Positions 49,554-58,840 of a stretch of 64,000 bases of DNA are shown here, piece after piece. The notes under the pieces are model-generated. The model had not been told where the DNA came from. It made no database searches and worked only from the letters and a program-made list of their open reading frames with translations. The stretch covers positions 7,192,001-7,256,000 of the forward strand of contig NZ_CP052860.1 in NCBI RefSeq assembly GCF_012935715.1, written 5' to 3'. A program made the position numbers and the translations under genes. Numbering within the stretch: position 1 is the stretch's first letter; every line of letters starts with the position of its first letter. Source of the DNA: Pseudomonas sp. ADAK13. Lineage in GTDB: Bacteria; Pseudomonadota; Gammaproteobacteria; Pseudomonadales; Pseudomonadaceae.

Positions 49554-49570
49554 ACATACGCGTCGTATGT
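49554..49570. promoter_or_regulatory. TetR-type operator 2
   Basis: Second perfect ACATAC-N5-GTATGT palindrome, 32 bp (about three helical turns) from the first, so two regulator dimers could bind the same face. Probably represses both divergent genes. Confidence 0.75.
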
Positions 49571-49595
49571 CAATCATCTATTGTGAGCCTTATCC

Positions 49596-50180
49596 ATGAG
49601 CCGAGCCCGCGCCGACATGATCGAAGACACCCGCGCCCGCCTGATCGCCAGCGCCCGCCAGGCCTTCGCCACGCAAGGTTACGCCCAGACGTCGATGGAT
49701 GATTTCACCGCGCGCGCCGGCCTGACCCGGGGTGCGTTGTACCATCATTTTGGCGACAAGAAAGGCTTGCTGGCGGCGGTGGTTGCGCAGCTCGACGGTG
49801 AAATGGACGCGAGCCTGCACCTTATCTCGGAGCGGGCCGAGAACCCTTGGGACGGGTTTTGCGAACGCTGCCGGGCCTATTTGCGTATGGCCCAGGATGC
49901 CGAGGTCCAGCGCATTGTGCTGCAGGATGCGCCGGCGGTGCTGGGGGCAGCCGACCAGCAGCAATGCGTGGACTCGCTGCGCCGGTTGCTTGATGAGCTG
50001 ATGCACGCGGGGTTCATCGAGCATGCGTGCAGCCAGGCGTTGGCGAGGCTGGTCAATGGCAGCCTGGTGAGCGCATCGCTTTGGATCGCCCAGGATGAAA
50101 ACCCGAGCGAGCGGTTGGAAGAAGCCTTGCGAGGGCTGGAGTTGTTATTGCGTGGTTTGAAGCTTAATGCGGTTTGCTGA
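49596..50180 (+). CDS. TetR/AcrR-family transcriptional regulator
   Basis: 194 aa. The N-terminal helix-turn-helix is classic (ARQAFATQGYAQTSMDDFTARAG, then LTRGALYHHFGDKKGLL); the rest is the helical ligand-binding and dimer domain. Start ATG at 49596. It is divergent from the MFS transporter and very likely binds the two ACATAC-N5-GTATGT sites between them, controlling the pump and itself. Confidence 0.9.
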   Translation: MSRARADMIEDTRARLIASARQAFATQGYAQTSMDDFTARAGLTRGALYHHFGDKKGLLAAVVAQLDGEMDASLHLISERAENPWDGFCERCRAYLRMAQDAEVQRIVLQDAPAVLGAADQQQCVDSLRRLLDELMHAGFIEHACSQALARLVNGSLVSASLWIAQDENPSERLEEALRGLELLLRGLKLNAVC

Positions 50181-50198
50181 ACGAGTTCGGTCGGGGTT

Positions 50199-51058
50199 TT
50201 CAGGGTCAGATGGGGTACATATCCGTTGCTGCGGTAACGGCTGCTTATGGTTTCGCTCTTACAGCGACTCACTTTGGAAAAGCCCCAAAGTAAGCAAAAG
50301 GCTCTGCCCCGCCTGTCGGCACCTCGCCTAGGCTCGGTGTTCCCTCACTCCGGCATTGCTCCGCGGGCCGCCGCGACGGGGCGTCCCTGCCCCGTCGCGG
50401 CTAAACCGGCGTCCTGCCGGTTTACCCGCTCCTCAATCCCTGCGTTCGGCCTCGGGCTTATTGGGGCAGTCAGAGCCAGATCAAGATCAAAAGCAAGAGC
50501 ACAGCGGCCTACAGGCCGGCTTGAGTGGTAGAAGCCAAATCAAAAGCGAAAGCCAAAGCGAAAACCAAATCTGAAACTGCTGCGGCTCTGCTTTTCTGTG
50601 GGAGCTGGCTTGCCTGCGATGCAGACACCTCGGTTTTTCAGGTACACCGAGGCGATGCTATCGCAGGCAAGCCAGCTCCTACAGTTGGACCGTGCCCGCT
50701 GTAGATTTTGATGTTGCCTTTGCTTCACACCACTCAAGCCGGCCTGTAGGCCGCTGTGCTGTTGATCTGCTTTTGATCTTGATCTTAGGCGCCCCGTTAA
50801 ACCACGCTGGCCGAACGCAGGCTTTGGAGCGTGGGTAACCCGGCAGGACGCCGGGTTAGCCGCGCTGGGCCAAGGATGGCCCATCGCGGCGGCCCACGGT
50901 CCAAAGCCGGAGTGAGGGAACACCGAGCCTAGGCGAGGTGCCGAGTGGTGGGGCAAGAGCGTTTTGCTTACTTTTGCGCTGTTCAAAAGTGAGCCGCTGT
51001 AAGAGCGGAACCCATATCAGCCATCACCCAAATAACGGATATGTACTCAACCCTCAGA
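50199..51058. repeat. Large inverted repeat (arms about 300-350 bp) with a REPIN at its apex
   Basis: The whole gap between tetR and the DHA2 transporter is one imperfect palindrome. The left arm (about 50199-50545) recurs inverted at about 50712-51058. Shared blocks include TACATATCCGTT, CGCTCTTACAGCG, CACCTCGCCTAGGCTCGGTG, TTCCCTCACTCCGGC and ACAGCGGCCTACAGGCCGGC. No convincing gene was found here. These blocks look like a dispersed Pseudomonas intergenic repeat in head-to-head pairing. Confidence 0.85.
50596..50684. repeat. REPIN (paired REP elements), apex of the large palindrome
   Basis: CTGTGGGAGCTGGCTTGCCTGCGAT on one side and its inverted copy ending CCAGCTCCTACAG on the other, the usual Pseudomonas REP doublet. 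It forms the loop region of the larger palindrome. Confidence 0.85.
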
Positions 51059-51088
51059 CACCCAAAGTCAACCCCAGAATTGACCACC

Positions 51089-52600
51089 CTAGGTACGCCG
51101 CAACATCAACGCCGCCACAGAGCACGCCGCCAACGCCACACACGCCAGAAAGAACGCATCACTGTAGGCCATCAAAAACGCCTGATGGCGAACACCCTGG
51201 TCCAGCACAGTCAGCACCACCTGGTGATCCGGCAACTGCTCCTGCAGCACCCCGCCATCGGGCAAACGCGCTTGCAGGGCCGGGTCAAACAGCGTCACCG
51301 ACTCGCCAATACGCGCCGAATGCACCCGCTCGCGCACCACCACCAATTGCGCCAGCAGCGCCGTACCGACCGCACCGCCAAGGTTGCGCAACATCGAGAA
51401 CACCGCCGACGCCGACCCGGCCTGAGCCTTGGCCAGCCCATGGACCGCCAGCACCGACAACGCCACCATGATCAGCGGCTGCCCCATGCCACGCACCACG
51501 ATCGAAGGCACGATCACATTGCTGGCGCTGTCTGCCGACAGGTGCGCGCCCATCCAGCAGCCCAACGCCATGATCGCGAACCCCGAGGCCACCAGCATCT
51601 TGGCACTGACCCACTTCATCAGGCGCGGCAGAAACGGCGCCATGATCAGTTGCACCAGGCCGTAGGCGATCAGGCTCACGCCGATTTCGCTGGCGTTGTA
51701 GTGCTGCAACTGCGACAGGTAATTGGGCACCAAAAACACCAGGCCGTAGGTGCTGGCACCGAAGATAAACATCGCCACGCTGGCCACGCCAAAGTTGTAG
51801 TGCCCCAACAGCCGCAGGTTGATAAAGCTGTGGGCGCCCCACAATTGGCGCACCACAAAACCGATCAAACCGATCACCGCCAGCAGTGTCATCCACACGA
51901 TAAAGGTCGAGCCGAACCAGTCCTTGCGCCCGCCCTCCTCCAGCACGATCTGCAACGCACCCAGGCCCAGCACCATGCAGCCGATACCCAGCCAGTCACC
52001 CTGGCGCAGCAGGCTCAGTTGCATCGGCTGGCGGTCGATGGACCAGGCCACCGCCGCCAGCAACGCGATCCCCGGGAACAGTTGCAGGTAGAAGATCCAG
52101 CGCCAGGAATACGCGTCGGTCAGCCAACCGCCAATCGACGGCCCCGCCGCCTGGGCGACGCTGTTGGCGAGGCTGAATAAGGCCATGCCCAGTGGGATCT
52201 TGCTGGCCGGCAGCTCCGTGATGATCAGTTGGAACGACAAGGGAATCAGCACCGCCCCGGCCGCGCCCTGCACCACCCGAATGAAGATCATCACTTGCAG
52301 GTTCGGCGACAGCGAACACGCCACCGAAGCCACAAGGAAGATCCCCGAGCCCCACAGCATCACCCGGCGCAGGGAAAACACCTGCACCAGCCACGCCGTG
52401 AGAGGAATCATGATGATTTCGGCCACTAGGTAAGCGGTGGAAATCCACGAGCCTTCCTCAAAGGTCGCGCCCAGTGCGCCTTCGATTTCCGGCAGCGCGG
52501 CGCTGGTGACGTGCACGTTCATGCCGGCCATGAAGCAGCCGAACAACCCGCCGATCACCGCGACCCAGGCGCGAAACGGCACACGCCCTTCAACCTCCAT
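51089..52600 (-). CDS. DHA2-family MFS multidrug exporter (EmrB/QacA type)
   Basis: 503 aa with about 14 hydrophobic segments. Hallmarks of the DHA2 group: N-terminal helix with LFGCFMAGMNVHVTSAALPEI, WISTAYLVAEI, and FIRVVQGAAGAVLIPLSFQLI in helix 4. It forms the inner-membrane pump of a tripartite system with the HlyD-type adaptor directly upstream (11-bp overlap) and the NodT-type channel before that. Such EmrAB-TolC-like systems export hydrophobic drugs or acids. Substrate unknown. Confidence 0.92.
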   Translation of the reverse strand: MEVEGRVPFRAWVAVIGGLFGCFMAGMNVHVTSAALPEIEGALGATFEEGSWISTAYLVAEIIMIPLTAWLVQVFSLRRVMLWGSGIFLVASVACSLSPNLQVMIFIRVVQGAAGAVLIPLSFQLIITELPASKIPLGMALFSLANSVAQAAGPSIGGWLTDAYSWRWIFYLQLFPGIALLAAVAWSIDRQPMQLSLLRQGDWLGIGCMVLGLGALQIVLEEGGRKDWFGSTFIVWMTLLAVIGLIGFVVRQLWGAHSFINLRLLGHYNFGVASVAMFIFGASTYGLVFLVPNYLSQLQHYNASEIGVSLIAYGLVQLIMAPFLPRLMKWVSAKMLVASGFAIMALGCWMGAHLSADSASNVIVPSIVVRGMGQPLIMVALSVLAVHGLAKAQAGSASAVFSMLRNLGGAVGTALLAQLVVVRERVHSARIGESVTLFDPALQARLPDGGVLQEQLPDHQVVLTVLDQGVRHQAFLMAYSDAFFLACVALAACSVAALMLRRT

Positions 52601-53720
52601 GGACAGGCTCCTGGCGGGCGGCCGGGCGGGTGTCGACCGTGGCGATCACCGACATGCCCGGCAGAATCCGCGACTCGCCGGGCTCCAGGCGGATCTTCAC
52701 CGGGAACCGCTGGACGATCTTGGTGAAGTTGCCGGTGGCGTTGTCCGGCGGCAACAGCGCGAACACCGCACCGGAGCCGGGGGCGATGCTCTCCACTTGG
52801 CCGTGCCAGTGCGCGCCGGAAAAGCTGTCCACCGAGATGTCCACCGATTGCCCGGGCGCCATGTGCTGCAACTGGGTTTCCTTGTAGTTGGCAATCACAT
52901 ACGCCTGCTCCACCGGCACCACCGCCAGCAGCGGCAGGCCGGGCATCACGTATTGCTGGCGACGGACCTTGCGCTGGCCCACCACCCCGTCGAAAGGCGC
53001 GCGAATCTCGGTGTCCTTCAGCGCATTGCGGGCCAGGGACAGGTTGGCCTGGGCCTCGCCGATGCGCGCCTGATGCTCGACGACTTGCGCCTGCGCCTGC
53101 TGCCGACGCGCCTGCAAAACCTGCAACTGCGCTTGTTGCCGGGCGACCTGGGCGCTCGCTTGCACCAGCGCTGCCTGGGCCTTGGCCTGGCTGGCGCTGA
53201 CGGTTTCCAGATGCTGGGCGCTGGCAACCTGCTGCGCGACCAATTCGCGGTAACGCTGATAATCGAGCCGCGCGCGCCGGGCTTCGGCCTCGCCACTGCT
53301 CAGCTGCGCCCGGGCCTGGGCGATGCGTTGCTGTTGCTCGCTCATTTGCGCGTCGAGGGTTTGCACGCTGGCCTGTTGCGCGGTGGCGGCGGCCTGCGCC
53401 TGTTGCAGTTGTGCCTGGGCGCTGTTGAGGCGCTCGGTGAAGTCCCGGTCGTCGATACGCACCAATACATCACCGGCCTTGACCGCCTGGTTGTCCTCCA
53501 CCAGCACCTGGGCGACATACCCGGCGATGCGCGGGCTGATGGCGACCCAATCGGCGCGCACATAGGCGTCGTCGGTTTCCTCAAGAAAGCGCCCCCATTG
53601 CCACCAGTACCCGGCAAAGGCGGCGAGCCCCACCAGCGTAGCCAGAGAAGCAGTGGTCACCAGGGCACGACGATGACGTTGCATTACAGACAGGCGAATG
53701 GGTTCAACAGCCTGGTTCAT
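52590..53720 (-). CDS. HlyD/EmrA-family membrane fusion protein
   Basis: 376 aa. One N-terminal membrane helix (ALVTTASLATLVGLAAFAGYW) precedes ETDDAYVRADWVAISPRIAGYV, the EmrA-type first lipoyl segment, then a long Gln/Ala coiled coil (about residues 95-215) and the second half (IRAPFDGVVGQRKVRRQQYV). It bridges the inner-membrane DHA2 pump and the outer-membrane channel. Its start codon overlaps the stop of the channel gene (ATGA), and its end overlaps the pump gene, so the three genes are tightly coupled. Confidence 0.93.
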   Translation of the reverse strand: MNQAVEPIRLSVMQRHRRALVTTASLATLVGLAAFAGYWWQWGRFLEETDDAYVRADWVAISPRIAGYVAQVLVEDNQAVKAGDVLVRIDDRDFTERLNSAQAQLQQAQAAATAQQASVQTLDAQMSEQQQRIAQARAQLSSGEAEARRARLDYQRYRELVAQQVASAQHLETVSASQAKAQAALVQASAQVARQQAQLQVLQARRQQAQAQVVEHQARIGEAQANLSLARNALKDTEIRAPFDGVVGQRKVRRQQYVMPGLPLLAVVPVEQAYVIANYKETQLQHMAPGQSVDISVDSFSGAHWHGQVESIAPGSGAVFALLPPDNATGNFTKIVQRFPVKIRLEPGESRILPGMSVIATVDTRPAARQEPVHGG

Positions 53721-55168
53721 GGTGTGGCTCCATTGACTACAGCGACAGATAAGGGGGCGGTTTGATCGTCACGCTGCCAGCCGCCACCGAGGGCCTGGAA
53801 CAGGTCGATCTGGCGATTGATCAAGCGCAGGTCGGACTCGGCCACGCGGGCTTCAAGGCCTACCAGGCTGCGTTCGCTGTCCAGCAGTTGCAGGGCATCC
53901 AGTGCACCGGCGTGGTAGCCGCGGGAGGCCAGGTCGAAGGCACGGCGGTTGTTGTCCAGGGCTGCGGTCAACGCCTGGCGACGCTGCTGCTCGCCCTGAT
54001 ACAAGGCCATGGCTTGCTCGACCTGCTTCAACGCGTTGAGCACGGTGCCGTCAAACCTCGCCAGGGCCTGGCGGGCTTCGGCCTGGCTCTGCTTGACCCT
54101 CGCCTGGGCGATCTGGCGGTTGGGAAAACGCCAGGACACCAGCGGGCCCACGGAATACACCGTCGCGTAGTGGTCCCCCAGCTTGCCCAGGCTGCTGGCA
54201 GACGAACCGAGCATCGCGCCGAAGGTAATGCGCGGATAAAGCTCGGCCCGGGACAGGCCCACTGTCAAGGTGGCAGCGCGCAGTTGCCCCTCGGCGCGGC
54301 GGATATCCGGCCGGCGTTGCACCAGCGCCCAGCCCTCGCCCACCGGCAACGGCGCTTGCAACTGCGGGCTTTGGGCACAACGGTGTGGCGTCACTTGTTC
54401 CGGCGGTAAACCGCTGAGCACCGCCAACTCAAATAAGGCGCTGCTGCGCCGGGCCGTGAACATCGGCAAGGGCGCGCGGGTTTCTTCCAGCAGGCCTTGC
54501 AAACGCGTCAGGTCCAGGTCCGTCGCCGCGCCGGCCTTTTGCAGCTTTTGCGTGACCGCGACGCTTTGCTCCAGCACCTGCACCGAGTGCGCCTGCACCT
54601 GCGCTTGCAACCCATAGACACACGCCTGGGCATAGGCACGGGCGGTCTGCGCGGCCACCGTCACCCGCAACTCGTCCTCCAGCGCCCGGGCCACCTGGGC
54701 ATCCGCCCGTGCTGCGGCGATGCGGTAGCGTACCTCGCCCCACAGGTCGAGGGTGTAGCTCAGGGAAAACTCTGGGGTGTGGCTCCATTCGGCACCGGCA
54801 TGGCCGTGGGTGGCCTGGGCCAGGGTCTGGTCATCACGGCTGCGACCGTAGGCCAGGCCATAGTCCAGGGAAGTGGACGGCAGGCGCTCGCCATCTGCCT
54901 GTTCCAGCCGCGCCAGCAAGGCGTCGACGTGGGCCGCAGCGGCCTCAAGGTCTTTGTTCTGGTGCAGGGCCCGTGCTACCAGGGCGTCCAGCTGCGGGTC
55001 GCGGTACAGCTGCCACCAACGGGCGGCCAACGGCTCGGCTGACTCGACCGAGAGCCGCGGCGGCACCTGCGCCGTGACGGTCGACGGCTTGCCGGCCACG
55101 CCACTGCACCCGGCCAATACGCTCAACAGGGCGATGGGTATCCATGGATGAAAAGAAGGGCTGTGCAT
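53717..55168 (-). CDS. Outer-membrane efflux lipoprotein (NodT/OprM type)
   Basis: 483 aa from ATG 55166-55168; a GTG immediately upstream is also in frame. Lipoprotein signal with lipobox LAGC (Cys about residue 21). The mature part has RWWQLYRDPQLDALVARAL near the start and LVQRRPDIRRAEGQLRAA in the second half, both typical of NodT-family channels. It is the first gene of the channel-adaptor-pump operon. An inverted repeat covers its leader just before the start codon (55171-55196). Confidence 0.92.
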   Translation of the reverse strand: MHSPSFHPWIPIALLSVLAGCSGVAGKPSTVTAQVPPRLSVESAEPLAARWWQLYRDPQLDALVARALHQNKDLEAAAAHVDALLARLEQADGERLPSTSLDYGLAYGRSRDDQTLAQATHGHAGAEWSHTPEFSLSYTLDLWGEVRYRIAAARADAQVARALEDELRVTVAAQTARAYAQACVYGLQAQVQAHSVQVLEQSVAVTQKLQKAGAATDLDLTRLQGLLEETRAPLPMFTARRSSALFELAVLSGLPPEQVTPHRCAQSPQLQAPLPVGEGWALVQRRPDIRRAEGQLRAATLTVGLSRAELYPRITFGAMLGSSASSLGKLGDHYATVYSVGPLVSWRFPNRQIAQARVKQSQAEARQALARFDGTVLNALKQVEQAMALYQGEQQRRQALTAALDNNRRAFDLASRGYHAGALDALQLLDSERSLVGLEARVAESDLRLINRQIDLFQALGGGWQRDDQTAPLSVAVVNGATP

Positions 55169-55170
55169 CA

Positions 55171-55196
55171 CAAGGCTCGCTCAAGAAGGAGCCTTG
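55171..55196 (-). promoter_or_regulatory. Leader hairpin in front of the efflux operon
   Basis: CAAGGCTC at 55171-55178 and GAGCCTTG at 55189-55196 form an 8-bp stem with a 10-base loop. It ends two bases before the ATG of the channel gene, where it could hide the ribosome-binding site or act as an operator. Function inferred only. Confidence 0.4.
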
Positions 55197-55282
55197 CAGG
55201 TTAGGCAGGTGGCCTGTCCGATTCGCCCGCGTCAGGGCCATGTATCGTCGCTAAACGGACAACAACGTTACATGACGCAACA

Positions 55283-56026
55283 CTACGCCCCCGGCCGGAA
55301 ATGACTCGGCGGATAACCCAGCGACCGACGAAACATCGCACTGAACGCACTCGGGCTCTGATACCCATGCTCCAGCGCCACCTCCAGAATCGACACGCCC
55401 TGGGCCAGCAGCTTCAAACTCAAGGCCAGCCGGGCACGCTTGCGCCATTCGCCGAAGCTCATGCCCAACTCGCGCTGGAACACCCGGCTCAGGGTACGGG
55501 CGCTCATGTTCAGGCTGTCGGCCCAGGATTCCAGGCTGCTGTCATCAGAGGGGTTGCGGATGAAATGCGTGCACAGCCGGGCCAGCCGCGTCTCGCCGGG
55601 CACCGGCACGTGCATCGCCACCACCGGTGCGGCCAGCAATTCCATGCGGATCAACTCGACCATGGCCTGCAACCGCGGGCTGTTATGCCCGGCGATCAGG
55701 GTGGCGGCAACGATCAGTTCCCGCAGCAACGCCGACACCTCGATCACCTGGCAGGTACGCCCCAGCCCCGGCTCGGCCTCGGGCATCAGGAACAGCGTGC
55801 GCATGTGCACTTCGCCAGCCATGCGGATTTCGTGCGGGGTGCCGGCAGGCACCCACAGCGCATGCCCGGACGGCACCAGCCAACTGCCCTGGGCGGTGCT
55901 GACCACCATCACCCCGGACACCCCGTGGATCAGTTGTGCCTGGGCGTGGCAATGGGGATGCACCACGTCGTCGTTGCGGTAGTTGTCGGCATAGGCTTCA
56001 AGCCATGGGCGGGGTTGGCTGTTCAT
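55283..56026 (-). CDS. AraC-family transcriptional regulator with cupin sensor domain
   Basis: 247 aa. The N-terminal cupin-like half has the metal/ligand motif HPHCHAQAQLIHGVSG and VPAGTPHEI. The C-terminal half has two AraC helix-turn-helix units (LESWADSLNMSARTLSRVFQRELGMSF, then ILEVALEHGYQSPSAFSAMFRRSLGYPPSHFR). It lies upstream of the tripartite efflux operon on the same strand, with a 114-bp gap, and probably regulates it. Confidence 0.88.
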   Translation of the reverse strand: MNSQPRPWLEAYADNYRNDDVVHPHCHAQAQLIHGVSGVMVVSTAQGSWLVPSGHALWVPAGTPHEIRMAGEVHMRTLFLMPEAEPGLGRTCQVIEVSALLRELIVAATLIAGHNSPRLQAMVELIRMELLAAPVVAMHVPVPGETRLARLCTHFIRNPSDDSSLESWADSLNMSARTLSRVFQRELGMSFGEWRKRARLALSLKLLAQGVSILEVALEHGYQSPSAFSAMFRRSLGYPPSHFRPGA

Positions 56027-56187
56027 CGGCTCAGGTCTCGCGTCAATCAGGCATTGATTCTAGCGAAAAGCCCCGTGGCGAAAACGATAGATATAGACAG
56101 CCATCGTCGCATTCCAGACAGCCGGTGAACTTGTGAGCCGCCCCGTCAGTCAGCTAATGGGGCACTCTGAAAAAGGTTGGGTGGGCG

Positions 56188-56988
56188 ATGCGTATTTCGT
56201 TGGAGCAACAAGTGGCGCTGGTGACGGGCGCCAGTTCCGGGATCGGCGCGGGGGCAGCCAAGGCCCTGGCAGAGGCCGGTGCCGCCGTGGTGCTGAACTA
56301 CAACGCCCAGGCCGCGCCGGCTGAAGCCTTGGCGGCGCAGATCAATGCCAACGGCGGCCGGGCGATTGCGATTGGCGCCGATGTGTCGAAAGAAGCCGAT
56401 GTGGAGCGGCTGTTTGCGCAAACCCTTGAGGCGTTCGGGCACCTGGACATTCTGGTGGCCAACTCGGGCATGCAAAAAGATGCCGCCGCCGTCGACATGA
56501 CCCTCGACGACTGGAACGCCGTAATCGGCGTCAACCTCACCGGCCAGTTCCTGTGCGCCCGTGCGGCCCTGCGAATCTTCAATCGCCAGGGCATCCGCGA
56601 AGGGGTGTCCCGGGCCGCCGGAAAAATCATCCACATGAGCTCGGTGCACCAGGTGATTCCCTGGGCCGGGCACGTGAATTACGCCGCGTCCAAGGGTGGC
56701 GTTGAAATGCTGATGCGCACCCTGGCCCAGGAAGTCAGCCAGCAGCGCATCCGCATCAACGGCGTCGCACCCGGCGCGATTCGCACCGCGATCAACCGTG
56801 CCGCCACCGAAGGCGCGGCCGAGGTGGAACTGCTCAAATTGATTCCCTATGGCCGCGTGGGTGACGTCGAAGACGTGGCCAATGCGGTGGTGTGGCTGGC
56901 CAGTGACGCCTCCGACTATGTGGTGGGCAGCACCCTGTTTATTGACGGCGGCATGAGCCTTTATCCGGAGTTTCGTGGCAATGGTTGA
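56188..56988 (+). CDS. SDR-family oxidoreductase (glucose 1-dehydrogenase-like)
   Basis: 266 aa short-chain dehydrogenase/reductase. Cofactor motif TGASSGIGAGAAKAL near the N terminus, NSGMQ (variant of NAG), catalytic Ser in MSSVHQ and the YAASK Tyr-Lys pair, and the C-terminal GSTLFIDGGMSLYPEF. The sequence style is that of classical SDRs annotated as glucose 1-dehydrogenase. Start ATG 56188 with an AAAGGTTGGG site. Its end overlaps the following GH15 gene by 8 bp, so they form an operon and may act on the same sugar. Real substrate not known. Confidence 0.88.
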   Translation: MRISLEQQVALVTGASSGIGAGAAKALAEAGAAVVLNYNAQAAPAEALAAQINANGGRAIAIGADVSKEADVERLFAQTLEAFGHLDILVANSGMQKDAAAVDMTLDDWNAVIGVNLTGQFLCARAALRIFNRQGIREGVSRAAGKIIHMSSVHQVIPWAGHVNYAASKGGVEMLMRTLAQEVSQQRIRINGVAPGAIRTAINRAATEGAAEVELLKLIPYGRVGDVEDVANAVVWLASDASDYVVGSTLFIDGGMSLYPEFRGNG

Positions 56989-58807
56989 TTTGAAAAACGA
57001 ACCACAAAGTGCAATCGATGCCCACGGCATCATTGGCGACATGCGCAGTGCGGCGCTGGTCAACGACAAGGGCAGCATCGACTTTTTCTGCTGGCCGGAA
57101 TTCGACAGCCCCTCGATCTTTTGCTCATTGCTCGACTCCCCCGCCGCCGGGATATTCCAGCTCACACCGGACCTGCCCGACGCCCGCCGCGAGCAGATTT
57201 ACCTGCCGGACACCAACGTGCTGCAAACCCGCTGGTTGAGCAATGACGCGGTGGTGGAAGTCACCGACTTCCTGACCATCAGCGAAGAAGCCGACGACCT
57301 GCCCATCCTGATCCGTCGGGTGCGGGTGGTCAGCGGCAAGGCGACCATTCACCTGCGCTGCGCGGTTCGCCATGACTATGCCCGCGCCCCCACCCGCGCC
57401 ACGCTGGATGACGCCGACGTGTGCTTTGAGGCACCAGGCCAACCCGGCCTGCGCCTGACCGGCAGCCACGCCATGCAGCTGGAAGGCGACGCCGCTGTGG
57501 CGACCTTTGAACTGGGCCACGAAGAAGGCGCCGAATTTGTCCTCGGCGGCGTGGACGATGCCCGGGTCAAAAGCGACTGCACCGACCTGTGCCTGGAACG
57601 CACCCTGAAATTCTGGCGCGGCTGGATCGCCCAGTCCAACTACCGTGGGCGCTGGCGCGAGATGGTCAATCGCTCGGCCCTGGCCCTGAAGCTTCTGACC
57701 TCGCGCAAACACGGCGCCATCCTTGCCGCCGCCACCTTCGGCCTGCCGGAAACCCCCGGCGGCGAGCGCAATTGGGACTACCGCTATACCTGGATCCGCG
57801 ACGCCTCGTTTACCGTCTACGCCTTTATGCGCCTGGGGTTTATCGAGGAAGCCAACGGCTACATGCGCTGGCTGAAAGGCCGCGTCGGTGACTGCAGTGA
57901 TCAGCCGATGAAAATCAACATCCTGTATGGCATCGATGGCCGCCAGGAACTGCCGGAAACCGAACTGAGCCACCTCAGCGGCCACGGCGGTGCGCAACCG
58001 GTGCGCATCGGCAACGAAGCCTACGACCAGGTGCAGCTGGATATCTATGGCGAGCTGATGGACGCGGTGTACCTGGTCAACAAATACGGCGAAGCCATTT
58101 CCCACGAGGGCTGGAAACACACCGTGGAAGTGGCCGATCAGGTCTGCGAAACCTGGAACCACAAAGACGTCGGTATCTGGGAAATGCGCGGCGAGCAGCA
58201 TCACTTCCTGCATTCGCGGCTGATGTGCTGGGTGGCCCTGGACCGGGCGATCCGCCTGGCGTCCAAGCGTTCGCTGCCGGCGCCGTTTGCGCGCTGGGAC
58301 CAGACGCGCCAGGCGATCTACGCAGACATCTGGAGCAACTTCTGGAACGAAGATCGCGGGCACTTTGTGCAGCATATCGGCAGCACCGCACTGGATGGCT
58401 CGATGCTGTTGATGCCGCTGGTGCGCTTTGTGGCGGCGACGGACCCGCGCTGGTTGTCGACACTGAAAGCAATCGAGAAAAGCCTGGTGCGCGACGGCAT
58501 GGTGTACCGCTACCGCAACGACGACAGCCAGATTGACGGTTTGCAAGGCACCGAAGGCGCGTTTGCCGCGTGTTCGTTCTGGTACGTGGAATGCCTGGCG
58601 CGGGCCGGCCAAGTGGAAAAGGCCCACCTGGAGTTTGAGCAGTTGCTGCGCTATGCCAATCCGTTGGGGTTGTATGCCGAAGAGTTCGATAACCAGGCCC
58701 GGCATTTGGGGAATACACCACAGGCGTTGAGCCATTTGGCGTTGATCAGCGCGGCGACATTCCTGGACCGGAAGTTGAGCGGGGTGAAGACGGTTTGGCA
58801 GCCGTGA
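56981..58807 (+). CDS. Glycoside hydrolase family 15 protein (glucoamylase/trehalase-like)
   Basis: 608 aa. An N-terminal beta-rich domain (GIIGDMRSAALVNDKGSIDFFCWPEFDSPS, trimmed here) precedes an (alpha/alpha)6 barrel with the family motif ERNWDYRYTWIRDASFT and a late GLQGTEGAFAACSFWYVECL containing the presumed catalytic Glu. No signal peptide, so it is cytoplasmic. Bacterial members hydrolyse trehalose or alpha-glucans to glucose; which one cannot be told here. ATG 56981 is preceded by GGAG at good distance; a GTG at 56975 is too near it. It is coupled to the SDR gene. Confidence 0.88.
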   Translation: MVDLKNEPQSAIDAHGIIGDMRSAALVNDKGSIDFFCWPEFDSPSIFCSLLDSPAAGIFQLTPDLPDARREQIYLPDTNVLQTRWLSNDAVVEVTDFLTISEEADDLPILIRRVRVVSGKATIHLRCAVRHDYARAPTRATLDDADVCFEAPGQPGLRLTGSHAMQLEGDAAVATFELGHEEGAEFVLGGVDDARVKSDCTDLCLERTLKFWRGWIAQSNYRGRWREMVNRSALALKLLTSRKHGAILAAATFGLPETPGGERNWDYRYTWIRDASFTVYAFMRLGFIEEANGYMRWLKGRVGDCSDQPMKINILYGIDGRQELPETELSHLSGHGGAQPVRIGNEAYDQVQLDIYGELMDAVYLVNKYGEAISHEGWKHTVEVADQVCETWNHKDVGIWEMRGEQHHFLHSRLMCWVALDRAIRLASKRSLPAPFARWDQTRQAIYADIWSNFWNEDRGHFVQHIGSTALDGSMLLMPLVRFVAATDPRWLSTLKAIEKSLVRDGMVYRYRNDDSQIDGLQGTEGAFAACSFWYVECLARAGQVEKAHLEFEQLLRYANPLGLYAEEFDNQARHLGNTPQALSHLALISAATFLDRKLSGVKTVWQP

Positions 58808-58840
58808 GGCCTTACCCCCTCTGACCACAACAGATTAACC

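Noticed and set aside
48230..49573. 447-aa minus-strand frame overlapping the MFS transporter
   Set aside because: Same strand, shifted frame; Gly/Arg-rich without membrane pattern, whereas the 48289-49461 frame has clear MFS helices.
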